Notes: a model not told the origin generated them from the letters alone. Shown: positions 47,901 to 62,040, counted from the stretch's first letter. The stretch: 64,000 bases of DNA from Icerya purchasi (GCA_039619475.1 CM077115.1:61014864-61078863), one strand, 5' to 3'. Numbers and translations are program-made.

Positions 47901-48975
47901 TAATATTAATTTTTTTAAGAATTATATACTTACCTTTACACACTTTGTAAAATTGAATTAATGTGACCTAATAAGCTTAATTGGATGGGGCACATTAATT
48001 TTTGTTTTGTCATATATCTGTAATCAATCAAAATATATTTGGCTCATCGGTAGTATCCGAAGCGAGAACCCAAAAAAAAAAACCAAAAAAAAAACCACTA
48101 ATACGTTATGTAATGTTGGCCTGTTTTCCGGGGGAGTAAAAATGATTATCTCGAGTCATTCTTTTTCGAACCTCTTTTGGTTTCGAATTTTAACGCTGAC
48201 CATTCCCGTTCCGTCCCCTCTTTCTTTTTCTTTTTCGTTTTACAAATTTATTCTACATTGTTCTATATGAAGGCGCTGTTCATGTTTACGGAAAATTTAA
48301 GTCCATCTATTGTAAAATTTCAAAAAAAAAAAAAAAAAAAAAAAAAACGGGGAATTTCTACCTTAATTAATAATAAAATCTACTTTGTAATTTTATCAGA
48401 TACTTTAGCACTGACCTTTCAAAGACTGAATGAAATTATTTCTAATAATGTAGCAGCCTATTCGAACTTGCGCGAGTGGACGTCTTTTTTTTTTGCCTTT
48501 TTTTCATATTTCCTTTTTTGTATAGATTCACTTTCACTTTCCGAATGTTTTCTACCCAGTCGGGTGCAAGAGCCCCCCACGCCAACATATCTTGGACTCA
48601 GTCTGGACAGTTTACTTTTCCTGATGAGTTTTAAACACAGGCATTCGTGTGGGTTAATTTAGACATTTGCGGACCAGTATGTCTGCATCACTTAATGTTT
48701 CATTTCGAACATTACCTATTTTCACTAACCTGCATCCTTGATAGTGGCTAAATGGTATAAAAAAGGCGCAACCGAATTTAAACCATGAAAAATCAATAGC
48801 TGATATCCAGAAAGCAGTCATCATCGCCATCACTGAGATATGCAGATCATTTAAAAAAAAACATAGTTCACCTCATGCCCGAGAAGTTACCCTCTCCTCG
48901 ACCTGAAAAAAGCAGAGGAAAGAGGGGGAAAATAATAATAATAATAATAATAATGAAAGTAATGATAATTTTAAG
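44968..48975. other. 4 kb of non-coding DNA
   Basis: Contains a G-run (46587-46595), a C-run (47081-47091), a T-run (47303-47320) and a 26-base A-run (48322-48347). The + strand is purine-rich at 47170-47700 and might hold a further, nearly erased minus-strand LINE copy. No gene recognised. Confidence 0.45.
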
Positions 48976-49153
48976 AAACTGAACACTTACACAATTACGA
49001 CATCGGCTAACCTAGTTTACGATGTATGAGAAGAATTTTTGTCTACGATCGGATTTCTATTAAAAGATTGAACTTGCACAATTACGACATCGGGGGCGCG
49101 ATAGTGTGCTGTGTGTGGGAACAATTTTTGTTTCAAATCAGATTTCTACGAAT
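48976..49153. repeat. Diverged ~88-bp tandem duplication
   Basis: Unit 1 (48976-49061) and unit 2 (49064-49153) share, in order, TGAAC, CACAATTACGACATCGG, a GAA/GGAA-AATTTTTGT block and a TCGGATTTCTA/TCAGATTTCTA block. The middle of unit 2 is GC-richer. Confidence 0.8.
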
Positions 49154-49490
49154 AGGTGACGATACGATTTATCATCGAAAGGAATCGAAAAATAATTGGT
49201 AATTAAAACCTGGCCCGGCAATTTTGTCCGCTAATGCGACCGCGTGAACGACGATCTTCGGGTCACGATATCTTAGGTCCGAGGCGTCACGTTTTCCGTT
49301 CGGGTTACGCACGATCTTTCTTACGCATTATCTGCTCGTCTGATGCGTTTTTATTCGTGTACGTGTATATATCTCACTACTAATATCTTCCTCGCAAGTT
49401 TTACCACATACATACACAATCTATAAACGTACTAATCTGCCTATCTTACGTTGGTTGCGTTGCATCGTCGTCGATGGAAAAACACGGATA

Positions 49491-49620
49491 TACATATACA
49501 TATTTTTTATATATATATATACATATTTTTTATATATATATATACATATTTTTTATATATATATATACATATTTTTTATATATATATACATATTTTTTAT
49601 ATATATATATATGTATATGT
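49491..49620. repeat. 23-bp minisatellite
   Basis: Five units of ACATATTTTTTATATATATA type, with starts at about 49498, 49521, 49544, 49567 and 49588. It generates Tyr/Ile/Phe-rich frames of 62-83 codons in all three + frames, which are artefacts. Confidence 0.95.
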
Positions 49621-51050
49621 GTGTGTACATGTATATTAGAAAGCAAAAGTATCTGTGTACATGTTCAATTTTCGATAAATTGCGTACCTACTACCGTATT
49701 CGTTGAATAATTACATTGTCGCGCATAGAAACGAAATAATCTCGCATACATTGCGGCCAATGGTAAAATTCATCTTCGTTTATTTCGAAAAGCTCAGAGA
49801 TCAGCATATAATGTTATTCTTCGTCGTCGGTCGTGCGAGCGGATAAATTATTTTTAGCACGACGGTAATAACACTATTACAAAGCAACGACCAGTTTCAG
49901 CTGGTAATTGCAGTGTGCTACACAATAATGTGTCGAAGAACTGGTTTCTATATGCCGAGCCGAGTGCAAGCCAGTACCCGTGCTTTCGAAAGTCTACCCA
50001 AAGCTCGCGCTGAACTGAACGCAAGCATCTTCCATCGCCGCATCCTCGTGGAGCATTCTCATTTATTCGACCTTGTGTCTCTTATCCCCGTCTAATCTAT
50101 TTGCGTCTGTATATCCCCAATATTCGTGACCGTTTATTTCCCTGTAAGCGAAAGTTTTTTTCCCGTCTCGAAATATGACGTCGACGGAGGTACAACATTC
50201 GCGCTTTTGTCCCCCGTTTTGTTTTCTTTTAAATTTAACCTTTTTTTCCGGCATTTTCCTCGATTTTATATCCAATGCGAAATGATAAAATATTAGTATC
50301 ATTTCACTTACACTCGTGTAACTATTTGTAAAGTGAGGTACAAAAGAAGTACAAGCCCCTTCTCGATAGCATACCGAAAAAGTACTTAAACTTACTGATA
50401 GCAGACGATCAGCATATTTAAATAGCGGAATCATTAAGGATCGAAGCGCTTTTATTTATCAAATTTTCGGTGGATGTCGCGATCTGTGGGATCTAGTCGT
50501 TTTAGAAAATATACTCGCAAACTTCGGCGTAGAGATGCTCACGGGAGGGGGGACAATTATTCTACGTATGTAAAACTTCTTCCTTTTTTTTTAGATATTT
50601 AAGTGGTGGCGACTGATAGATAATCTGTTACTGTGATAATTACACACTTCTAATTTATCTAAATGTTAATCAAAAAGAGTACTCAGATTATATTACAATA
50701 ATGAAATAATCGCTTCTAGAGTTGTGCATAGTCTCAGAAATGTAGTGTGTATGTGTTGCATGGGGATAAAAGTACGCACAGATAAAAAATCTGAATAATC
50801 TGATACGCTAAGTTTTTTCTGCAAAATATTCGGTGCAAGTTCGATTGGACTACAGGAATTTAAACAATTGATCCCAAATCTGTAATCACAAAATATTTTA
50901 TAATTGCATTTTTGTACGATTATAAAGTGAATCCGGTTCGTTTTTGACGAAAAGTGTATTATTCAATTTCATTAAAAGAAATAAAAATATTTATTCGTTG
51001 AAACTAATACAAATGAATCGTTTTTAGAAATATGTTTATTTTATTTATTT

Positions 51051-51057
<7 letters not shown>

Positions 51058-51107
<50 letters not shown>
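51058..51107. repeat. (TA)n microsatellite
   Basis: About 25 TA units without interruption. Confidence 0.95.
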
Positions 51108-51108
<1 letters not shown>

Positions 51109-53496
51109 CATACCATCTAAAATACTGTTTTTAACTGCCAACGCTATGCAGATGTGCGGTCAGTATTTAGAGATAATTAATTAACTTGGTTGTTTTAATA
51201 ATCTGAAGGACAAATGCTGTCGCTGTCGATGAGCTAGCAAGGATACTAGCGACATTTCTATGAGACTATCTGAAAAAACTGGGCACATACGTAGTATTAA
51301 ATCAAACAAAAAAAAAAAAAAAAACTAATATAAAATTAACAAAAATAATGTTTATAATTTTTTTTTTCTTCGTAAACTGAAATAAATGTCTTATAAGCTT
51401 GACACGAAAAAAAACGTTACAGATTTTCTTAATAACCTATTATACAGACTTCGCGTTGCAGGACTTCCTTAAGAGTGACGTAATCGCTACTAAACATCGC
51501 CACACGCTGGAAAAAGTTCAATATAACTGCGTACTTTGAGCTTTTTGGTAAACATTTATCCGGTAAACTTTAATTAAATGAACAAAAAGAAGAAAAAAAA
51601 CAAATTAAAACACGATCAATGGCGCAGCGGGGAATTTTTAATGGTATCCTCTGATATTTATCAAATCTAAAGGAATTTTCTAAGAAAAAAAATCGCGAAA
51701 AGTTCTGTTTCGTTTGTATCATTCGTAACTCCCGGCCAACTCGCATTGTTATGGAAAATACTTTTTCCCTCTTCTCCCCCCCCTGGGGGGGCGGGGAGAT
51801 GACTTTAAATGCTTTCGCGATTTAACGCCTTTATAATGTTTACGCTTAAAATGTTCATGTCCATTAAGCATTTATTCGGCTACAAGACTACGCATCTTTC
51901 TTTTGAATAAGTTGTAAACGGTGACGCTTTTTTATTCTCTTATCGTGTCGCGAATTTCGATGAGAGAGAGAGAGAGAGAAAGAAAGACAAACGAAGGAAG
52001 AAAAAATGAAAATAACAGAAAAGAGGACGCGGGAAGGTCAGCGCACGTTGCCTTCTCCAATTAAGGTATGTCGCGCATGGTGAAAGTGTTTTATTTCCGT
52101 CAGCTATAGAACTAGTATACTTCCAATTTTCTCTGCCTATCGTGGCAGTTGCTGCCTCCACACTAATTAAGTCGCAATTATATTTTAGCAGCGTTGCTGA
52201 CATTTGCCTCTCGACGTGATACGCTATCAAATACGAAAACAGATACGAAAACCGATACAAAAGTAAAAATCGAAACGAAATTTATTTGTCGCCATTGTCA
52301 CAGTTGGCGCGTTTTTCTGTTCCCGCTTTTTTTCCCCAATTAAGCATATTTAGTCCGCAGATAATCGGATTTTGAACAGTTTACCACCCGCGCATCTTTG
52401 ACAAGCCCCGAGTATTCGTTTCCAAACACGTTACAGCGGTTTTTCTATCGATCTTTAATAATATATTCTACTAAGATCTCTTTTTGCTGTTCGATTTATT
52501 TCATTTTAATGATTCTCCTCAAGCGCGTATAAAGTCGATGTAAACCTTTAATTTTTGTTTTTTTAAGCCGGTATTTACTTTTTTAATTAAATTTACCGTA
52601 CGTAATTTTACTACATGTACATATTGAGAAATCCAAGTTCCTCTTAAAATTCTGCACTACTGCAGAGACTAGTTAAAATAGAAATAGTTGTCGCCGATCT
52701 ACCAGATCTGACAATTGCGACAAAAGGCCGGAGCTATAATGAGAGTTAAGGACGTCCCGTTCGCAATCGGTTTAGATGGCCAAAGAGTTCTTCGATAGGT
52801 GGCCTTCAGCGTAATTCAGTATTATTGCTTAAGCCGGCAATCGGGCGCGCATTTTCAAACATTGCAGTTGATGGTATGGTACTTCGGTCTGAAAAGCCGT
52901 GTAACTCGGAGGCGGCGTCGGTTCTTGATTTTTCTTTTACCGTCTGTTATACGATTTAATGCAAGGAGCTATGAAGGCGTAAAGTTAGCGCAAGCACTCG
53001 TGACAGAAAGAGAACTTTTTGTGTACGATGAAAAAAAGCCGGGAACAGTTTTTTAGGCGAGAGTATAAAATGATACAAATTACGAAATTCTGGTTCCACT
53101 CGCCAATCTCGAGTTGTTGTGTCGCCAAAACTGTGCTAACTAGGAATAAAAAATTGCCCACATCCTTTCCCATTCTCTGATATTCACTGAAGACTTCGAG
53201 CTCCGTTGACGCCTCTTTTATATTCCTAGAATTACTCAGAATCCTCTAGAGTCTAAACTGTCCAATTGTCGTCCATATTAATTATAGTTAATCAGAGAAT
53301 ATATTTCTTTTTTTATACTTGCCTGTCGAGGTTTCCTACTCTCCCTGTAGTGTTCCTGCCGATTATCCCAGTGTTTTTTTTTTGGTTTTTTTTTCATTTC
53401 TGAATATTTAATATCTCCGATTAACGTATCGTTCTGGGTCTGCGTAGTCACTTTTAGTTAAAGCCGTAAGAAAAACAACAAAAAACCATCGTTTTT

Positions 53497-53516
53497 CTTC
53501 TTTCTTTCTTTCTTTC
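53497..53516. repeat. (TTTC)n microsatellite
   Basis: About five TTTC units. Confidence 0.85.
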
Positions 53517-54001
53517 CTAAAAATGTTAAGGTATTTTATAAGTTTTTCATCAGAGTGAGTTACAAATAGAAATATCGAAATTCAACTTTTTTCAACCTAC
53601 TTCCAGAGATGAGTCTGAATTTCGACAGCGTGCCATTTATCGCGGAAGAAGATAAACAAAATTAAACGTAAAATGACCGAGGTGTTTGTTGTTGTCGGTT
53701 GAAAATTTTAGAAATGGCATTTTGACCAGGCGTTTGTTTTTTCTGTTCAAAAAGTAAAATTACACAGCCTAATTTTAAATTAAATCTTTAATTTATTTCG
53801 TTATTTTTAAACAATTAAAAATACGATGATGTAATTAATCAATTTAATGTCGGGATAAAGAAAGAAAGATTCGTTTTCTTTTTGTGGGTTTTTTACATCA
53901 TTGCATTTGCTTTAATCGAATTAGGACTCTAGTTTCATCGCGGCTGTTATCGTGAAAAATGTTCTTTCGTTTTAAAACGATTGTATTTTTCTCTTCTAGA
54001 A

Positions 54002-54009
54002 GGAAGAAG

Positions 54010-54039
<30 letters not shown>
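54002..54039. repeat. (GAA)n microsatellite
   Basis: About twelve GAA/AGA units; a purine/pyrimidine tract of a type that can form triplex DNA. Confidence 0.95.
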
Positions 54040-54040
<1 letters not shown>

Positions 54041-56389
54041 GTTTCAACAAAAAGAAGTTCTAATCGCTTTAGTGGAACAGGCGAGGGGGAATGAAGTTTT
54101 AATTAAGATTTCCTTTCTGCATTCTCTTTAGCGGATGAATGTGGTCGATGGCTGAACTATGCCGTTCTCTAGAATCGAAATATGCGAGTTCTCTTCAAGT
54201 TTCAATCCTCATCTTGCTTCCGCGTGTCTGGTCGACAACAAAGCTGTGTAATTCTTCCGTAAGTTCTTTTCTTCATTCCACACGTGGAAACTCATTTCTT
54301 CCTGTTTAAAAACAGTATATATCTACCTACCTACACGTTCAATTAACTGCTCTATACAAAAACGAGATAATCAGCGAATAGCAGCATCTGCTTGACGCGC
54401 GATAGTAATAACGATAATTTCTAACTTTTTTTCCCATCTAACGATTGTCGTTTTATTATCCGATACTCCGGAAGCTGACGACGATATTGCTCGTGTATTC
54501 GATAATAACGAACAATGTGTGTCTCCTTAAGACGTCATTGGCCGGCATACGCTCGCAGCAGAACTGACAGAGATCTAACGACTTTATATAGACATAAAAC
54601 GACACCTGTTATGTAAAAATTTACCTCTATGCCCCTTAGATTACCGCGTATTATTATGCACGTACAATGTGCGAATAGTTTGACGACAAGCTAAGAAAAA
54701 AGAAACAGGATTCGATCGATTATTTCCCCCCCCCCCCCAGTTGGTAGGTTTTCTTTCGTGGAATGTATGTGTGTGTTTTTTTGTTTTTTTTTCTAAATTT
54801 AAACTCTAATTATTATGCCTAGTTCCTAAAAAAATTAGTAATTTCATTGCTAAAGGTGTGAAGTGTTGTCTACGTATTTGTACATTTTTTTTATGTAGAT
54901 AGCACATTCTCGACAATAAGCACCCACGAAAATGTACGAAAAACCATACTTAAAACCGATTTTAAGTCCAATACTGTTCATATGTTTGGATAGCGATATT
55001 TACGCGTACATGATGACGTGTTTACCATTGCGTATTGACGATTACTTTGTTTTGTAATAATATTGGCCACCTTTTTAAGTTTGCAAAATTAACTTTTTTT
55101 GCTTTCTATTCGATTTTTTACTTTCTTACCTGGTTCTTTCTCTGACCTTTTCGTTCATGTTTTTTTTTTTTTTTGTTTAATATTTCACTTTCCTTATAGC
55201 TTTAAGTTGCTGGGCTATCAAACCAGGAGTGTCATATTCGGGAGTTGTCTCGTGTTCCGGATCCAAGTCGTTCTCAGGTATATGCCTAATCTGAAATTGA
55301 ATATTATACCAAAGAAATCTGTGAAAGTAAAGGACAACTGGCCCCAATATTCAAATCTACATATTAGGCTCAGTGTGAACCTTAACTTCATAATCTATGA
55401 TGATACCGTTTACTTTTATGTTTTCGGTCCGACCGGTCATTCACAGTGTCCAAGAGAAATAAGCTGTGAGCAGAGTTTCCTTCCTTCTAGCTGTCTTCAC
55501 CTTCGGAGATTTCTCCGCGATATCGAATTTTCAAACTAGCCAAACGACACCGGTCCTCAGAATCAGACACTCGAGAAATATCAAGTTCAGCAACTATAAA
55601 CTTTACACGACGCACATGACCGACATGTGTTTATAAAACCAGTTTAAAACTCGCCGGATAATTCAAGAAAAAAATAACGGCAAATCCATCGAACGTACCT
55701 ACTAAAGAGTGCTAGAATGACAGTATATGCGGTACAAAATGAAGGTGAAAGAAGAGCGATGGATTCGGACATTCCGCACGGCTAGCGAAGAATAAGCCCC
55801 GATCCCTTATTACAGCGGGGCCACCCTTATAACGTACAGATTCGCATCGCCGCTATCAGCGATATGCGTAATAATACAATTTTTTTTTTTTTTTTTCAGT
55901 GTTTGCTACCGCACCGGTTTGACAGAATTAATTAATAATAGACGACATAATTGTCGATCTGGTTGTCTTGTTTGCGTCGCTCGCGTGTTAAATGCATTTA
56001 TTTATTAACCATCCGAAACGGTTCTGAGAAATTCTGTCACGAATGTTTAACTCGCGTGAAAATGAACTTATATTGCGTAAAATGCTATATATGTATTATA
56101 CGAAATAAATAAAAGCATCGTAAAATGCGCGATAGCACGACAGATGTTTGCTGAATGGTAAAAAGAAAACTCTGGATTTTCACACTGACTAGCTGCAAAA
56201 GGCTTCTAGAAAAAAGGTAAATAAAAACAGCTTGCAGAGTTACGGAATAAGTGTTTTTCCGTGCTAAAGGATAACCTCCTGACGAGAGAGGTCGACAAAA
56301 GCTATGAACCGTTGACGCAGTCAAAGGGAATTGCAAGTTAAAATCTGGAATTTTAATAAAAATCGGGAAAATAATCGTTAAAAAATATA

Positions 56390-56473
56390 GAATTTTTATT
56401 TATTAATTTGCAATTTTAATATTTATAATGCGTTTATTTTTATTTATTAATTTGCAATTTTAATATTTATAAT
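56390..56473. repeat. 44-bp tandem duplication
   Basis: TTTTATTTATTAATTTGCAA followed by TTTTAATATTTATAAT occurs twice, separated by a short GCG-containing spacer. Confidence 0.9.
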
Positions 56474-59270
56474 CTAAAATGATTCCGGTTTAATTAATCA
56501 AGAGCTTAGGGCGCTATAATAATCTATTTCGCTTACGCGCCGTTTATTTAATTCATTAATTATTAAACAGTATACCCCAATCCAAAACATCGCTACCGAA
56601 AAAACTTCCGACCCTACGACGTCATCGCATGCAACTATGTAAATTCCGCCGCGCTTTCAACTAATCGGATGTGGAATTTTTGTTTATTTCATTTATTTTC
56701 TGATTTTTCGTTTATCGGTCTGAAAAGCAAAAAAAAAACTAATTAGTTTTTGTGATATATCGCGACAGCTATTGCCAAGCTGATATCTATGCCGTCTTAT
56801 GTTCGCAGATTTCTCCCTTTTGTCTACTTGCATTAAATTTTGTGCAAATTACCAGGAAACTCTTCTCCCATCTTGCTAATGAACATGTAAGTTCAAAAAA
56901 ATCAAACTCGCGGGGGCCCTAGTTGTAAATAAGGCAGCATTTCCGAAATAGTTTTCCCGTCGAAGAAATAAAAAGTATACGCGCATAAATATGTCCTCGA
57001 TGACGTACGGCGAGGCGACGTGATATAACGAGAAATTTCGATAAACGTTCTCGCGGATGGTTGATTGATTAGAACGCTGACAGGGGAGATTTTTCGGCTC
57101 GTTGTTTCGTTAGAGCGGAATCGTTGAAGTGCCCGCGGGCGTTGGCGGAGGGGGGGGGGGATAATCCGTCGGAAGTTATTCTTATCACGTTTTCTTCACA
57201 CTAAACAGAAACTTTGACGCATCAAGGGCACTGCGTTCTCGTTGAAGGAGACAGTTCCGCTGGACACAGAATCAAGGATTTTGCGTAGGAGTTATCGGTA
57301 TGCGCCATTAATTCCACCTATCATTGTGGTTTAGAGATATTTATTTAATCGCCATCGTATGTACAGCGATGGGTGCTTTCAAAACTAAAATCTCTTCGTC
57401 ATCGTCTGAAATTTAACGATTTTAATATATATATATATATGTATAATATTAAAATCACGCTTTGATAATTAATTATAAAAGCGTTCTTTTCCTCGCTTTG
57501 AATACTTTTATTCAACGCAAAACTTGTATTTTTATTTCGATTTGGAATTATCGATATTTATTTCAATCTTGCCGTGATGTAAACGCGCCATCTCCTTGCG
57601 CGGCAAATTCGGGAGTAATAAAACAAGTATTGCCTTCATGAAACTATATTAGAGTCGCAGAGCGGAAGTGTAAAAAGACCTATTATAATTTACGAGAGAA
57701 GAAATAAAATTAATGGCGGTTATTAAGTGATTACAAAACCCATTTTTGTCGATTCGAAATTTTATTCGTATCGGACGTTTTTCTTAATTTACACAAAATA
57801 ATTGTAACTATTCGCAGTCAATTAAAATATCGTAGCATCGCCGATTAGTAATCCCCAGCATAAAGTGTACTCAACCTGACGGGTAGGCCGCCAATTTAAT
57901 GTTGCTAGAAAATGTACTATTGACATCTTAAACGATAGTATTCGCATTTAGGCGATCAAATGAAAACCCGATTAAAGCAAAACTTAATAAAAAAATAAAT
58001 AAATTATAATATTATCTCTGTTTTAATTGAGGATACACTAGTTCCGCCACACAGATACGACTCTCTATGTTTGCGGACTTCAAAAAGTCTCGACTGCGGC
58101 GTAATCTATACAGATTAAAACTGCGTTTTTGAAGTGTAAATTCGCAGACTTGTCCTCAGGAAAGTTTGTAGCTGCTTATTAGCGGCTAAACGGAAACCTG
58201 TAGTAGGCAAACCTGTTAAGTTAGAACTGTAGACTGTGTATGTGTGTGCTGGCGGCTTAAACTGCAGTTAAGTCCGCGTATTCATTTGACCTCCCGTATG
58301 ATCGTTAAATTCACGGCTGTTTAACGGTTTTATGTTAGATTTGCGAATTTCGCGTTATACATAATTTTTATTATGCTCGCCGCAAAAAAAAAAAAAAAAA
58401 AAAAAAAACAAAACAAAAAACGCCCTTTGTCTTATGCTGCAATTTATGTGCTCAAATCGTGAAATACTGGTGCTCCAAAAGGTATAGCAACTCTAGGAAA
58501 ATGATCTTGTCGACGCTTTAGAAAATCTTTAAGGATACATCGAAAAATACGTTTGATTAATTATTCTTACTAGGAAGCGGATTTAACGAAGAAAACTACA
58601 GTGTTGAAGAGCCTCATCATCATCATCATCGTATAGAACTACGTCGGGGGGAAGATGTTATGAGAATTTGCAATACTCGACAAGGATTTCTTGATCCAAG
58701 GTGAATGGAAGCAGGGCAAAACACTGTGTTTTTTGATATATGTATATCATCTGAACTAGCAGTGCCACCATTCTTTTAATCGTTTTCATTTCTTTCCAAA
58801 AACTCCCTCTCTCATATTTTATGCATCCTCTATTATTTTTTTTTTTTTTTTTGCAGAATTCCTTTCAGCGTCCGAAAATTCACTTTTTGCAATGACGTAT
58901 TTTATGACCCCTCCATTTTTCTAAAATTTTTATTTACGTATTCTTTAGAATGTATCAACCATAAAAATAAAGAGTAAATAATAATAATCGAGTTAATGAA
59001 TCAAGAAAAATAATTTTAGTCTCCAAAACATAAAAAAAAGAAAGAAAGCGATGAAACCTCTAGTCAAATTTTAGATGTGAACCCGTGCAATTTAACCGAT
59101 ACGGGTCAAGTCTGACGTCAAGTTATCTGACAAAAGTTCGCGAACAAAAGCATGCGTGTGTGACGGAAGTTGAACTGCGAATTTTCATTATGGTCAGTTA
59201 CGGTTTACTAACACATTCTCTTATTCTCAGTTTACGATTGTGTCGTGTTTCGTTGCAGCTTCAACCGGTG

Positions 59271-59302
<32 letters not shown>

Positions 59303-61029
59303 GTTATAATACAATTTTTAACCGAAATCTTTAAATACCCGCGAAAAATGTTACTTTTTATTGCTGTGTAGCGCGGTTCTAATTCCGAGAGTTTTAAGAT
59401 TTTTATAAATGTTCGGAATTTCTCTGATTTTGTTCTAAGAACTCTCACGACTGTAGGAATAATTCGCGGTTTATTTCGTCTAAAACCTATTCATTTCGTT
59501 AGGTTTCTGAAGCATCTTTTTCCCTTTCATCCACATTTATTTTTGTTCGATTACACTGTTACATCCGGAATATTGTATTTTAAATGTTTAATCTCGTAAC
59601 ATTTTGAGTATTTTTTCTACTTTCTACTTGGCGCTTTCAATAGTTTTTTGCACCGTAGGAATTCACATAATAATTAATCGGAGTATAAGTCTTGCTGTAG
59701 TTGATTAATATTGTGCTATAGACATTAAGATTTCATCGCTTTTTTTGATACTTTAAGCTGAGCTCAAATGTCCCGCCATCTTAAATGATTTCTAGAAATT
59801 TTCCATGTAAAGAATTTACTATTCCAACTATTAAACCATTCTCATTAAACTATTTTCTTCATCTTTGGTTCCAGAGTTGCCTTTGACGGTTTAATTGATA
59901 TTAGTAATTTTTTTTAAGAGTTTCGTTATTAAGCGTTTCTTCTCATTTTCAATTATTATTGATACTATTCTCCATTCTGAACTTTTAATGAAGTTAGTAT
60001 GCTAATTTCGCCCCGGTACGGATTAGGAAAAAATAGAGCTTTGATAATTTCTCTTTTGTGTATCTTTAAACAGACGACATGTATGGGTTGTGCACAATCA
60101 TAATTTTTTGTAATTGGTTGACTCCTTCATCAATTAATAATTATCTCGAGAAGCGCATTTATTAATGTTTTCAAATCAAGTATGATTCTTATCATCTTCT
60201 TCTTTTAAGTTTAGCCGTTAGCTCTACGTATTAGTTTTGTTTTTCCGCTTCGCGTGAGTTTGTGTATTAACTGTGCCCCTCATATGTGTCAGTGTAATAT
60301 TCGGTCTATTCGGAATCATTGTTCTATCCAGTTACTTCGGTATATTTTTATTTACCTGTATAATACATTTTTAGTCACTTTTAGCAGTTTACAGATTACG
60401 ATTCTTCAATATTTGATTTTTATACGCCGTGATGTGCTGATAAATCGTCTCTTATACTAAAAATAATTAGTACAATTCTATTTGTACAATGCTCCTAGAG
60501 CTGATACGACCTAAAACACTATTGCTTTTTCTACTAGTTTTTCCATTATTATTATTCTATATTTCCCTTACTAACATCAAAATGAAACTTTCCGTTTCGA
60601 CATATTGCTCGAGCAAAATTATTTCTGCTATTTACATCAATTGCTTCTAAATAATCCTGGTATTTTCTAGAGTTTTCGATTTGATTGCGAATTCATCGGA
60701 AGAAAGGTGACGTAAAATCTTCGTAACATATCGTCTATATTTCTTCTAGGTTTTTATTATATCTCCAGAGTATTGAGATTATTATATTTATTGTTTACAT
60801 TCCTTCGTCACTGATGAAATCGATGTATTCAAATAACGCATTCGCTTATCTAACGTTTGTGTTCTTTTTCGATAAATCCTATGCATCCGTATCATTTCAT
60901 TTAATAGTCCCAAGGAATATACCAACACGTAATAATGTAAGTGTATTCGCGGCTTTATACGATTTGGTTTGCAATCATCATCATCATTTCCATCTCCTAT
61001 TCAGGAGGTTGGTGCGGTCCCTCGTTTTA

Positions 61030-61485
61030 CTACAGTTGTCTCTGCCTGGCCATTTGTATTCCTTCTAAGAGTGAATTTATTCCAGCTATTCCATGTATGT
61101 AATCCATCCATCTCCTTCCTCGTGGTCTTTTTCCCTGAATTTTCCCTTGTATGGTAGTCGTGAAAAGGTCTTCTTCTCTTATTTTATGTCCAAAGTATTT
61201 CTTTTTTGCTTCTTCGATGATATTTATTAGGTTTGGCTTACCAATTTTACATTTATTCAGTACTACCGCATTTGTTACTTTTTCCTGCCATGATATTCTG
61301 TGTATTCTTCTGTAGCACCACAGCTCGAAAGCGTTGATTTTCTTTTTGTTGGCCTCCGATATCGTCCAGGTTTCCGAAGCGTATCGCATTGTTGACCATA
61401 CGAAGCAGTGAAGGATTCTCATTTTTAATTGTATTTTCAGTTTTCTATCTTTAAGCACTCGTTCTAAATTATTAAATGCAGTTCT
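61030..61485 (-). pseudogene. RTE ORF fragment: C-terminal domain after RT
   Basis: The minus-strand frame has RTAFNNLERVLKDRKLK, then LHCFVWSTMRYASETWT, FELWCYRRIHRISWQEKVTN, KYFGHKIREEDL and GKRPRGRRWMDYI. This is the conserved tail following the RT in RTE-like elements; its exact role is not established to my knowledge. It is about 140 codons, close to full for this region. It is joined to the RT palm by a frame change at about 61490, where RRIGQ breaks off before GRTAFNN, consistent with a small deletion. Confidence 0.85.
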
Positions 61486-61489
61486 GCCA

Positions 61490-62040
61490 CTGGCCTATTC
61501 TTCTTCTTATTTCATCATCGTCTTTCCCATTTTCTGTAATTAAACTCCCCAGGTATATGTACTTGGTTACTTGTTAAATTTTTTCCCCATCTATATATAT
61601 ATATATATTTCTACAGGAGGTTTATTTAATGTTTTGGCTATTCTCATAACTTTTGTCTTTTTAACGTTTATTTTCATTCCTAATTTTCCGCCTTCTACTG
61701 ATATTCATTATTTTTTGTAAATTTCTTCAGGACTCTGCCACATATACTTGATCATCAGCGTAACTTATATGCGCTATTCTTGTTCCGTTTATATTAAATC
61801 CGAGTCTATTAATATTTCCCATTCTGACTATTTCTTCCGCGTATGCGTTGAACAGTCTCGGTGACAACGAGCATCCTTGTCGTACGCCCCTTGCTATATG
61901 GCAATATTCGTTTGATTGTTCCTGTCCTATTCGTACAGTTTCCTTCTGGTTCCAATATATATGTTTAATTATATTTATGTTTCTTTTATCTAATCCATAT
62001 TTATAATAAGTATATCCATTAGTTGCTTATGTTGTACCCT
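61490..62040 (-). pseudogene. RTE ORF fragment: RT palm (motifs B and C)
   Basis: The minus strand reads YGLDKRNINIIKHIYWNQ, then GVRQGCSLSPRLFNAYAEEI (motif B) and ISYADDQVYVAES (motif C, YADD), near 61990 to 61750. After YADD the frame breaks repeatedly: a TGA follows VAES, KINVKKTKVMRIAKTLNKPP continues in another frame, and a (TA)n stretch at about 61594-61610 interrupts the segment before TKYIYLGSLITENG. The YADD pair itself is preserved. Motif A is missing at the upstream border (see findings). Confidence 0.85.

Larger units (their letters stand above)
49621..60972. other. 11 kb of non-coding DNA with simple repeats
   Basis: Open frames reach 146 codons (55099-55539) with no domain I recognise. 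Features seen are the TA, GAA and TTTC microsatellites, homopolymers (A at 51308-51324, 58384-58408; T at 55880-55896, 59274-59302; C at about 54727-54739; G at about 57151-57160) and a short tandem duplication at 56390-56473. I see no host gene structure. Confidence 0.45.

Noticed and set aside
49451..49710. Three overlapping Tyr/Ile/Phe-rich frames
   Set aside because: They are translations of a TA-rich minisatellite in all three + frames.
55099..55539. 146-codon frame on the + strand
   Set aside because: No recognisable motif, starts in T-rich sequence, and overlaps a short dispersed repeat; not supportable as a gene.
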